A DNA stretch of 9,053 bases from contig JBLHHI010000126.1 in assembly GCA_047614125.1 (NCBI GenBank), forward strand, positions 1 to 9,053. The letters run 5' to 3'. Positions 1-6,577 of the stretch are shown piece by piece. The stretch comes from JBLHHI01 sp047614125 (GTDB lineage: Bacteria > Bacteroidota > Bacteroidia > NS11-12g > UBA9320). Numbering within the stretch: position 1 is the stretch's first letter; each line of letters opens with the position of its first letter. Below the pieces are notes generated by a model. The model was not told where the DNA came from. It saw only the letters and a list, made by a program, of their open reading frames with translations, and ran no database searches. The position numbers and the translations under genes are program-made.

Positions 1-2
1 AA

Positions 3-1202
3 GGAGCATCCTACGATCATTACGAAGAAATAAATTTATCTGAGCTAGAACCTTTAATTGCACTTCCCAGCAGCCCGGGAAAAGTTGTCCCAGTAAGGGA
101 GGTTAGCGGATTAAAAGTAGCCCAAGTTGTTATTGGCTCTTCTGCCAATCCCGGACTGCGTGATTTTTGGATTGTATCTCAAATTGTAAAAGGAAATGTG
201 TCGCATCCCAATATTTCATTCGATGTCAACCCCTCTTCTCGTCAGGTCTTGGAAAATTTAATGGAAATGAAGGCTCTGGGGCCTTTGATTGCTGCGGGTG
301 CAAGACTTCATCAATCCGGTTGTATGGGATGCATTGGTATGGGACAAGCCCCTGCTACCAATACGATTAGTCTCCGGACAATGCCTCGTAATTTTCCCGG
401 ACGTTCAGGGACACTCGAAGATCAGGTCTATTTATGTAGTCCAGAAACCGCCGCAGCCGCAGCACTAATGGGGGAAATTACTGATCCGAGAGAACTCGAA
501 ACACTCAAAAATATTTCATATCCTAAATGGGAAGAACCCACCCACATTAAGATAAACAACAATATGCTAATTGCTCCTAATGATAATGGCAGCTCTACTG
601 AATTATTGAAGGGGCCGAACATAAAAACACTTCCCGATTTTGAAGAGCTTCCTGATGAAATGGAAATTCCTATTTTGTTGAAAATGGATGACAATATTTC
701 AACCGATGGAATACTGAAAGCAGGGGCCGATGTGCTGCCTTTACGTTCAAATATTCCGGAGATAAGCAAGTTTGCTTATTATGCCATTGATCAAAGCTTT
801 TATAATCGCGCCATTGAAAATCAAAAAAACTATAAAGGCTTTTGTGTTATAGCGGGTGATAATTATGCCCAAGGCTCAAGTAGAGAACATGCGGCTTTGG
901 CTCCCAAGTATTTGGGGCAAAAGTTTACTATCGCTAAATCCTATGCCCGTATTGGCTGGCAGAATCTAATCAATTTTGGTATCATTCCTTTTGAGTTTAA
1001 AAATACAGATGATTGGGACAAAATGGAACAAGGGGATGTTTTAAGGATAGACAATATTAGGGAAACTATCAAAAACAGTGATTCAATAACTGCCACTGTA
1101 GTTGGAAAAGGAACAGAAATCCAGCTAGCATTCAACATCAGTAACAGACAAGTTGAAATCATTTTAAAAGGAGGTATTATTAATTATATAAGGCAAATAT
1201 GA
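3..1202 (+). CDS. Aconitate hydratase, Aquifex-type, C-terminal part (5' end outside window)
   Basis: Aconitase isomerises citrate to isocitrate in the TCA cycle, in the cytoplasm, using a [4Fe-4S] cluster. The frame is open from the first bases, so the start lies upstream; 399 codons are visible against roughly 640 in this subfamily. Two cluster cysteines sit in GCMGCIGMGQAP (visible residues 106-117), followed by a conserved SLRTMPRNFPGRSG stretch. The swivel domain starts near residue 223, with DNISTDGI at 230-237 and the substrate-binding GSSREHAA at 291-298. The end, with NFGIIPFEF and a short tail, looks natural. Where classical aconitases have GSCTNS, with the third cluster cysteine, this protein reads GSSANPG (residues 45-51, serine at 47); this may be normal for the subfamily. 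Homoaconitase or LeuC-like dehydratases are alternatives, but the long GMGQAPAT/PRNFPGRSG block favours aconitase. Confidence 0.92.
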   Translation, partial: GASYDHYEEINLSELEPLIALPSSPGKVVPVREVSGLKVAQVVIGSSANPGLRDFWIVSQIVKGNVSHPNISFDVNPSSRQVLENLMEMKALGPLIAAGARLHQSGCMGCIGMGQAPATNTISLRTMPRNFPGRSGTLEDQVYLCSPETAAAAALMGEITDPRELETLKNISYPKWEEPTHIKINNNMLIAPNDNGSSTELLKGPNIKTLPDFEELPDEMEIPILLKMDDNISTDGILKAGADVLPLRSNIPEISKFAYYAIDQSFYNRAIENQKNYKGFCVIAGDNYAQGSSREHAALAPKYLGQKFTIAKSYARIGWQNLINFGIIPFEFKNTDDWDKMEQGDVLRIDNIRETIKNSDSITATVVGKGTEIQLAFNISNRQVEIILKGGIINYIRQI

Positions 1203-1271
1203 TTTGAAATATTGTCGTTTTTCAGGTTATGTTTTAATAACAAAGTAGTATCAAACTCGTCCTACAACACA

Positions 1272-1379
1272 GTGTATAGTTAATGGCGGTTTTGTGCTGA
1301 AATTCAACATTTTAGCATTTAACAGACCAAGTGATAACCTGAAAGTTAAGTGCTTCTAAATCCGCCACTAACCATGCAC
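1272..1379. repeat. Intergenic inverted repeat with internal hairpin
   Basis: Between the aconitase and the small secreted-protein gene, an 18-base arm at 1272-1289 (GTGTATAGTTAATGGCGG) pairs with 1362-1379 at 15 of 18 positions. A second hairpin lies inside: TGCTGAAAT at 1295-1303 with ATTTTAGCA at 1309-1317, 8 of 9 paired over a 5-base loop. This resembles a MITE-like or folded intergenic repeat of the kind scattered in Bacteroidota genomes. There is no coding potential and no target duplication that I can identify. It could also form the 3' untranslated region of the aconitase transcript, but no T-run follows, so a simple intrinsic terminator is unlikely. Confidence 0.5.
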
Positions 1380-1401
1380 AAAAAGTTATAGCCTATTAAA
1401 A

Positions 1402-1902
1402 ATGAAGACTCTTTTAACGATATCAATTTTATTTCTGACCTTCAATTCTTGGGCAAAACCGATTGGATACAATATTTCTGACCTCATTGGTTCTGCGAAA
1501 TTTGTTGGTGAAGTAGTAGTAACAAGTTATGATTCAATAGAGAATACCGTCAAGTTTCAATCTTTAGAGTATAAACCTGAGTTCGATTAATATTTGCAGG
1601 TTCAGATTTTTATAAAATTGTATAGTCGAAGCGTCCTGTTTGTAGTTTTACCGGGGTAACCCAAGAACGGATAATGAAGACTATGCGGCTTTATTAAAAA
1701 GCAAATTTCTCATTTCCATTTGTCAACAGCAATCTACTTCATAAAAATCGTTCAAAATAGCCCGCTATTTTTTCACAATTTTCATTCGCATCTCACTATT
1801 GACAAGCGTTCTGAACCGCAAGGATTAATCGAACTCAGGTTCAAAGGTAATTTGAGATTCAAAATTCATTCTCCTTTTTTTTATCGTTTAGGACGCTATT
1901 GA
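1402..1902 (+). pseudogene. Small secreted protein gene split by a 268-bp mobile element
   Basis: The ATG at 1402 opens a typical signal peptide: two charged or polar residues, a hydrophobic core LLTISILFLTF, and a likely cleavage site after SWA (residue 18). About 36 residues of mature protein follow, then the frame enters the mobile-element end at 1573 and stops at 1588-1590 as YKPEFD-stop, giving 62 residues. Beyond the element's right end at 1841 the same reading frame stays open and reads FKGNLRFKIHSPFFYRLGRY before TGA at 1900-1902. The pre-insertion gene may therefore have run from VKFQSLEY into FKGN. The precise original junction and any target duplication cannot be fixed from the sequence. 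I do not recognise the family. The product would be exported and has no visible enzymatic motif. The first 62 codons could still be translated. Confidence 0.55.
1574..1841. mobile_element. 268-bp non-autonomous element (MITE or deleted IS)
   Basis: The element is bounded by perfect 17-bp inverted repeats: AACCTGAGTTCGATTAA at 1574-1590 and its reverse complement at 1825-1841. The similarity continues inward for about 32 bases with one gap (left TTTGCAGGTTCAG against right CTTGCGGTTCAG). No open frame inside resembles a transposase, so mobility would need an enzyme supplied elsewhere. The first 102 bases (counted from 1573) match the copy beginning at 8952 at 100 of 102 positions. It sits inside a small secreted-protein gene and ends that gene's frame. 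The family is not assignable from the ends alone; IS982-like is a guess. It may be an internal deletion product of a full-length IS. Confidence 0.8.
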
Positions 1903-1963
1903 TTTACTACCTCAGTTTAATTTTGAAAACATAAGCATAGGGTCTTTTAAAGGAAGTTTTCTT

Positions 1964-3028
1964 CTACATTTGAACGTTGTTTTCTACAGGAAATTGACGA
2001 GGAATGAACTCATCATCTTCATCCATCATCTGGCGCAAATCTATTTCGATTCCTCTAGCAATAGTTGATATTGGGACATCATTTGTCGAACCTTCGAACG
2101 GATTTTCTCCAACTGTTCCAATACGCATCATTGTGTGGAATACCCATGATACTATAGCGCAAAAAGGGACTGATAACCAAATAAAATAATGCTTTGAAAT
2201 AGAAGGGAATTCACTGGCAATGGAGTCCGCAATTGCAGTAAATTGGGGTACTAGTCCGAGAGGTAATAGCAGTATGAATATCCAAACAAAATAATACGAT
2301 AAAGTGGCGTATTGCCTTGGATAAGGGAAGTTCTTTATTCTTTCGGATTTACCTTGAAGGGTAAACAATTCTTCAAGTAAATTTTCCAGTTCTAAAAAAG
2401 AAAATTCCCAGATCATTCCCTTTTCTTTTAATTCTCTAATATGTTTAGATTGCTGATAGAGTAGTGCGGTTGACTTGTTATCTTTTGTCATAATATAATC
2501 GCATTCCTCAGCACTGAGGTATTGAAAAAGATCGTCTTCCAGAGAAATCAATTTCTCGGGAATATGAACCTCTCTAGTCCATTCTTTATTTGTTTTGGAT
2601 TCTTCAAATACCTCCCAACTTCTATGTGAACGCATGGCATGCCGTAGAGCAGTCAACCAAGCTATATGACGGTAAATTAACGTTTCGCGTTCTTGGGCTA
2701 ATTTTTCCTCACTCATTGGACTTTTCGCATGATCATTGTTCACCATGTCGCGTGTTTTCATACCCCAAGTCCGAGAAGAATTCACGATACCTCCCCAGAT
2801 TTTTCTAGCTTCCCAAATTCTACCGTAGGCAGCACTGTTTTGAAAACCAATAATGAAGGCAACAGCGGTACCAATCAAGGCTACAGGCGTCCAGGGAACT
2901 TCTAGAAACCTAAAATCTAAAAAGACATGTAATGCAACAATGACAGCAGGTAAGATTATGAAGAACAAAGACTCCAAACGAGTCCATCGAATCATTTGGC
3001 GTATTTTAAACCTTTTCTTTATGTACAT
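1964..3028 (-). CDS. Bestrophin-family (UPF0187) anion channel protein
   Basis: Bacterial bestrophins form pentameric ion channels in the inner membrane; related proteins conduct anions or monovalent cations, so the ion is not certain here. The 354-residue protein has hydrophobic segments at about 19-37, 46-63, 243-261 and 279-299. This is the family layout of two N-terminal helices, a long helical cytoplasmic middle and two more helices. Family motifs are visible: NSAAYGRIWEARKIWG at 64-79 and GENPFEGSTNDVPIS at 307-321, followed by an acidic stretch DEDDE at 336-340. The start follows the peroxiredoxin-like stop by 9 bp, so the two are probably cotranscribed and perhaps translationally coupled. 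No clear Shine-Dalgarno is present. The gene appears intact. Confidence 0.9.
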   Translation of the reverse strand: MYIKKRFKIRQMIRWTRLESLFFIILPAVIVALHVFLDFRFLEVPWTPVALIGTAVAFIIGFQNSAAYGRIWEARKIWGGIVNSSRTWGMKTRDMVNNDHAKSPMSEEKLAQERETLIYRHIAWLTALRHAMRSHRSWEVFEESKTNKEWTREVHIPEKLISLEDDLFQYLSAEECDYIMTKDNKSTALLYQQSKHIRELKEKGMIWEFSFLELENLLEELFTLQGKSERIKNFPYPRQYATLSYYFVWIFILLLPLGLVPQFTAIADSIASEFPSISKHYFIWLSVPFCAIVSWVFHTMMRIGTVGENPFEGSTNDVPISTIARGIEIDLRQMMDEDDEFIPRQFPVENNVQM

Positions 3029-3037
3029 AGTTACTTG

Positions 3038-3685
3038 CTAAAGTGTCTTTAGGACATCTATTAGATCATCTGGATCAGGTCTCTGTCTGTAATCTGCCTT
3101 ACTTTCTGCATATTTAATTATTCCAGATTGGTCAATAAGAAATCTAGCAGGCATCGGAAGTGCCCATTCATTGTTTCCGTGATATTGCTTAAGGTTAACG
3201 TTAAATGCTGACAAGTATAATTCTATAAGATCTTTACCGATGTAATGCTTTAAGCCAAACTTTTCTGCTACTCCATTTCCATTATCAAAAAGAATATTAA
3301 AGTTAAGTCTTTGACGGGCTATAATCTTTTTAGAATAATCTGTTTTTTCTGGCGAGAGGGTAATCATTTTTGCCCCTAAACTTTCTATTTCTGGAACATA
3401 ATGGTTTAAATTAGCTAAATCAAGATTACAAAAGGAACACCAAAATCCTCTGTAAAATGTAATTACTAAGGGGCCATCTTCTAATAATTCGCCGGTACTC
3501 ACCAAGGTTCCATTTTGGTCGCTCAGTTCAAATGCAGGCATTTGATCTCCAGCTTTAAGAACCGAGTTGACGTGCCCTGACTGCTCTAATGTCTTTATAT
3601 CATCATGTACTATTTTTAAAAAACGAGGAGTTGCATTCTCTTCAAATGAAATTATTTTCTTTTTAAGTCTCTCTTGAAAATTCAT
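3038..3685 (-). CDS. Peroxiredoxin-like (AhpC/TSA, redoxin) protein with CxxC
   Basis: This is a thioredoxin-fold protein of 215 residues that probably reduces peroxides or disulfides in the cytoplasm. After a helical N-terminal region (about 1-43) the fold begins at AGDQMPAFELSDQNG and reaches the active site YRGFWCSFCNLDL, with cysteines at 83 and 86. The CxxC spacing marks the peroxiredoxin-like group rather than classical 2-Cys AhpC, whose peroxidatic cysteine sits in a PxxxTxxC setting. The C-terminal part has MPARFLIDQSGIIKYAE, the usual cis-proline and beta-strand region. There is no signal peptide. It is the first gene of a likely two-gene unit with the bestrophin. Thioredoxin-like reductase activity is an alternative to peroxidase activity. 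Confidence 0.87.
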   Translation of the reverse strand: MNFQERLKKKIISFEENATPRFLKIVHDDIKTLEQSGHVNSVLKAGDQMPAFELSDQNGTLVSTGELLEDGPLVITFYRGFWCSFCNLDLANLNHYVPEIESLGAKMITLSPEKTDYSKKIIARQRLNFNILFDNGNGVAEKFGLKHYIGKDLIELYLSAFNVNLKQYHGNNEWALPMPARFLIDQSGIIKYAESKADYRQRPDPDDLIDVLKTL

Positions 3686-3711
3686 GTATTAGTTAAAGTT
3701 TTCAAATTAAA

Positions 3712-3738
3712 GTATTATGTGATATTTTAAGAAGTCAA
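3712..3738 (-). promoter_or_regulatory. Possible promoter of the peroxiredoxin-bestrophin unit
   Basis: On the minus strand, TTGAC (plus positions 3734-3738) lies 16 bases upstream of TAATAC (3712-3717), about 26 bases before the ATG at 3685. This resembles a generic sigma-70 pair. Bacteroidota promoters usually prefer TTG with TAnnTTTG; a near match TTAATTTG lies at 3703-3710, so the true -7 element could be there instead. Prediction only. Confidence 0.25.
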
Positions 3739-3753
3739 AAATGCAAAGAATTT

Positions 3754-3798
3754 ACCATTAATGAGCACTTTTAATGGTTTGAGTCTATAAAACGACTC
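3754..3798. repeat. Two tandem short hairpins upstream of the peroxiredoxin-like gene
   Basis: ACCATTA at 3754-3760 pairs with TAATGGT at 3772-3778, and GAGTC at 3781-3785 pairs with GACTC at 3794-3798. They lie in the 270-bp non-coding stretch between the peroxiredoxin-like gene and the IS1182 relic. I saw no open frame of note in that stretch. They could be operator-like sites or chance, and no T-tract supports a terminator. Confidence 0.3.
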
Positions 3799-3955
3799 CA
3801 TTTAGAGCGCATGGCATTCATAATTGCTAGCGTGTCGCAGCTATGTGCAGTCCGTATCATTTGTGAATCAAGTTAATTAAAAAGTATGAATCATGTTAGA
3901 TCAATTTTTGTTGATAGGGGATAGATTTGCAGGATTGTGCAATAGCGGATGTGCC

Positions 3956-5589
3956 CGTTGCACAAACCTAGGAAATAGTGTGGATAGCGCTAGCATGCAA
4001 GGGGGGAACAATATCAAGAGCAGCTGTTTAAGCAGTTTCAATTGAGTGATCGGGTTCCGAAGGGGAGTTTTTTTCGAAGATTAAAAGAGGTCTTGGAACT
4101 TTATTACTTGCATAATTAAACCCAAGAATTTTATGAGGAATCGGGCCAGAAGAACATCGATTCCACGGTGTTTTTTTTAAGCTTTGTATTGTGGCTATTT
4201 AGAGATCATCATAGCCGATCGTCAGTTGATCCAACACGTGTCAATGCGGATGGACATTTTGTATTTTATTGGCTACGACATTGATGAGGACTTGCCCTGG
4301 CATAGTACGTTGAGTAGAACGAGACAGTTGTTCCCTCAATCTGTGTTTGAGGAAGTATTTACTCGGGTATTGTCTATGTGTGTTGAATCAGGTTCGGTTA
4401 GCGGTCACACCCAGTGCATTGACTTGGCTCTGGTAAAAGCCAATACCAATATGGACAGCATTGAGATAAAAGTACCGCTGGAAGAGTTGGATGCTTATTT
4501 GCATAAGATTCGACACATCAGCACGATTGACAAAGAAGAACCCTTACGTATAGTCAAGCACAACAGAGCCAGTAATGATCAGCAAAGCATAACAGCCTCA
4601 AGCAAAGAGTTGAAAGATATCAAAACGCGCAATCAAAAGTGGGCCAAGGATCAAGATCAGCGCCCAGGCCCTGGGAACAAGGGGAGTAAGTATACTAGCA
4701 ATAAAACACACTACAGTCCAACCGATCCGGATGCTCGAATAAGAGTGAAACCCGGAAAGGCTCCAAGGTCAGCTGGCTGTTGATGCCCGCATTCACGCTA
4801 TAGCAGACATACTTGCTTACCACGCCGATAAAAAGGGCAATCAATACCTGCACATCACACAACGTTTGAAGAAACGACTATGGAAAGAAGGTCCAGTATG
4901 GGGAAATTTACTTGCCGATGCGGGCTATAGCAGTGGCGAAAACTACGATTTTTTGGAGCGAAATGGGCTTACCAGCTACATACCACATGGAACTTATAAA
5001 GGCGGACCTGAAGGATTTACTTATGTTGAAGAAGGAAATTATTGGGGATGTCCCGATGGAAGTAAGTTGGTACATCGAGATCGAAAAAAACACGCTAAAG
5101 GATTGCTACACTAGACCCAGTGATTGCAAAGACTGTCCGTATCGATACACATGTATAGGAAAAAGCAGGGAAAGAAGAATAAGTATAACGGCCTTTAGAG
5201 CAGAATAAGAAAGAAACAATGCGCGCGTGCGCATTAAAAGAGGAAGGTATATGAAACGAAAGCGAATGAGCACGGTGGAAGCGGTTTTTGGCACACTCAC
5301 TCCATACCTAGGGTTACGAAAGATGAACATCATCGGGATCCAACTAGCGAACAAACAAATGCATCTGGCAGCCATTGTTTTCAACCTTAAAAAGCTGCTG
5401 AAATTTGCCAATCCAAAAGTGAAAAGTGGCCCAGGGATAAGGCAAGATGTATGTTTTATAAAAAACGAAATACAGCAAGCAAAACAAGGCTTTTAGTGCC
5501 ACCTAAATTCTAAAACTGAAATGGACTAAATGAAATTAAACAGCGCTTAAAAGAAGTCGTTTGTGGAATTATTTTAGGGTTGTGCAACG
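3956..5589 (+). mobile_element. Decayed IS1182-family insertion sequence
   Basis: A degenerate IS1182-type transposase is flanked by matching ends. CGTTGCACAAACCTA at 3956-3970 and TAGGGTTGTGCAACG at 5575-5589 are inverted repeats with 14 of 15 identical. The element is about 1.63 kb, close to the usual IS1182 size. The flanks show no obvious target duplication, and the true outer boundary could lie a few bases further out. An extra TTGTGCAA at 3935-3942 forms a palindrome with the left end. The right side abuts a 52-bp remnant of another element. The accumulated lesions indicate an old, inactive insertion. Confidence 0.85.
3995..5496 (+). pseudogene. IS1182-family DDE transposase, at least seven lesions
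   Basis: The ancestral protein would be about 500 residues. From the ATG at 3995 the family sequence can be followed through all three frames. Lesions seen: frameshift in the G-run 4001-4006; in-frame TAA at 4117-4119; frameshift in the T-run 4171-4178; frameshift near 4193; frameshift near 4760 after VKPGKA, where a few residues also seem lost; frameshift in the A-run 5084-5090; in-frame TAA at 5206-5208. Family landmarks survive: YDIDEDLPWHSTLSRTRQLF, SGHTQCID (Asp codon 4421-4423), LLADAGYSSGENY (Asp 4917-4919), a CKDCPYRYTC cysteine pair, and STVEAVFGTL (Glu 5278-5280), followed by the usual LRKMNIIGIQLANKQMHLAA tail. The DDE residues are thus all present but not in one frame. The gene cannot make active transposase. 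Confidence 0.92.
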
Positions 5590-5615
5590 TTTACCCTTGT
5601 TATACTTTGTTTATG

Positions 5616-5667
5616 ACCTGAGTTTAACTCATATTTTGAATTTTAAAAGATTAATCGAACTCAGGTT
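5616..5667. mobile_element. 52-bp remnant carrying both ends of the ACCTGAGTT element
   Basis: The right side, TTAATCGAACTCAGGTT at 5651-5667, is identical to the right terminus of the 268-bp element. The left side at 5616-5636 matches that element's left terminus ACCTGAGTTCGATTAATATTT at 17 of 21 positions; three of the four mismatches are transitions. Only about 15 bases separate the two ends. It therefore looks like an extreme deletion derivative or a collapsed copy, rather than a chance palindrome. It lies between the IS1182 relic and the protease gene and overlaps the protease stop codon. Confidence 0.55.
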
Positions 5668-6419
5668 ATTAGTATTGTAGCACCTATAGATTTAAGATCA
5701 GATTTTATAAGGCTCAAAGACAAACCCCTTCGTGGGCCTGGTTGAACCCCATGTGGTGTTTGAACATTTCTATAGTGTTGCATCAAAGAAAAAATAGCTG
5801 GTTCATCATCTTGCGTTGCAATAGGTCCTCCACTTTCTCCATTATTCCAGGCTACATTGAATTCAATTGCTGGTAGTTTCCCCAAATTGTATTGCGCTGC
5901 AACTATTCCTTCATTTGCGTAGCTTTTCAAAAGAAAATTACCGCCTTTATAGTTTCCATTTATATCGGCACTGATTGCATGAACTTCTGGAGAAGGAAAA
6001 CCAACCGTTATAACTTTAGAACCATCTGGTGGTGTTGAAAAGGTAATCGGTGAAGCAGGTAATTTTTGCGTAGGATCTGAGCATGTACCCAATTCCAAAA
6101 TTGCCATGTCAACATCTTTTCGCTCTAAAGTGAATGTTTTGACCGGATAGTAAAAAGCTGCATTGCCGTTTTTAGGAACAATGAATGCATAAAACTTTGT
6201 TTTAGGGTTTCTTGCCTTGTTGTTCTCGAGAAGTACATGGTTTGCAGTAACTACATATTTGTTATCTACCACACAAAATCCTGATCCCCATTGTATATTA
6301 AACTTTGCTGGAGTTGGTTTGCCAGAAGTTGGAGTCGTTGCAGGTAATACTTGGGTAAGACCTAAGATTGCCACTACCGAATCTCTTAATCCTGTTATTT
6401 TCGAATTTAAATTGCTCAT
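5661..6419 (-). CDS. Trypsin-like serine protease (S1 fold), no signal peptide
   Basis: This chymotrypsin/trypsin-fold peptidase has 252 residues. The triad is readable: His61 in VVTANHVLLE, Asp104 in KDVDMAILEL, and Ser196 in NNGESGGPIA, whose GESGGP matches the family GDSGGP. The N-terminus (MSNLNSKITGLRDSVVAILG) is not a signal peptide, so it probably acts in the cytoplasm or through an unusual route. No PDZ domain follows, unlike HtrA/Deg proteases, and no membrane anchor is visible. The stop codon TGA is at 5661-5663, inside the right terminus of the 52-bp element remnant, so the last one or two residues and the stop may derive from the insertion; any loss from the original C-terminus is unknown. 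It is transcribed alone. Substrate unknown. Confidence 0.85.
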   Translation of the reverse strand: MSNLNSKITGLRDSVVAILGLTQVLPATTPTSGKPTPAKFNIQWGSGFCVVDNKYVVTANHVLLENNKARNPKTKFYAFIVPKNGNAAFYYPVKTFTLERKDVDMAILELGTCSDPTQKLPASPITFSTPPDGSKVITVGFPSPEVHAISADINGNYKGGNFLLKSYANEGIVAAQYNLGKLPAIEFNVAWNNGESGGPIATQDDEPAIFSLMQHYRNVQTPHGVQPGPRRGLSLSLIKSDLKSIGATILIT

Positions 6420-6454
6420 GAGTAAAAACTGATTATGTATAACGGTTCTCAGCT

Positions 6455-6475
6455 AAGAAGTCGTAAAGCCTTCTT
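6455..6475. repeat. Hairpin between hydrolase and protease genes
   Basis: AAGAAG at 6455-6460 pairs with CTTCTT at 6470-6475 over a 9-base loop. On the minus strand it follows the hydrolase stop by about 100 bases and precedes the protease ATG by about 35 bases. It could shape the protease leader or weakly end the upstream transcript. There is no U-tract, so a strong intrinsic terminator is unlikely. Nothing else recognisable fills 6420-6577. Confidence 0.3.
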
Positions 6476-6577
6476 TACCAAGTTGTCTTCCAAAGTTAGG
6501 AATAAGTTTTTCAAAATAGATCGACGAGATAAGTAACAAACCCCTTATGCTTATTAGGTGATGTTATAGCCAGATTA

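Noticed and set aside
428..769. Long open frame on the minus strand opposite the aconitase
   Set aside because: It is antisense to a well-conserved enzyme, and its low-complexity serine/alanine-rich translation matches no family pattern.
1385..1393. Integron attC site ending in GTTATAGCC
   Set aside because: It does not fit the attC core consensus GTTRRRY, no matching RYYYAAC was found at the other side, and there is no integrase gene in the window.
1720..1902. 60-residue plus-strand frame as an independent gene
   Set aside because: Its first part runs through the mobile element's non-coding interior; only the last 20 or so residues make sense, as the tail of the interrupted secreted-protein gene.
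1860..1963. Intrinsic terminator for the bestrophin unit
   Set aside because: On the minus strand only a 4-bp stem (GAAG/CTTC) is near the stop, with no proper U-tract after it. The T-run near 1872-1880 reads as A's on that strand.
5227..5496. Separate small gene at the 3' end of the IS1182 relic
   Set aside because: Its translation is the normal C-terminus of the IS1182 transposase, in the same frame as the preceding segment and separated from it only by an in-frame TAA.
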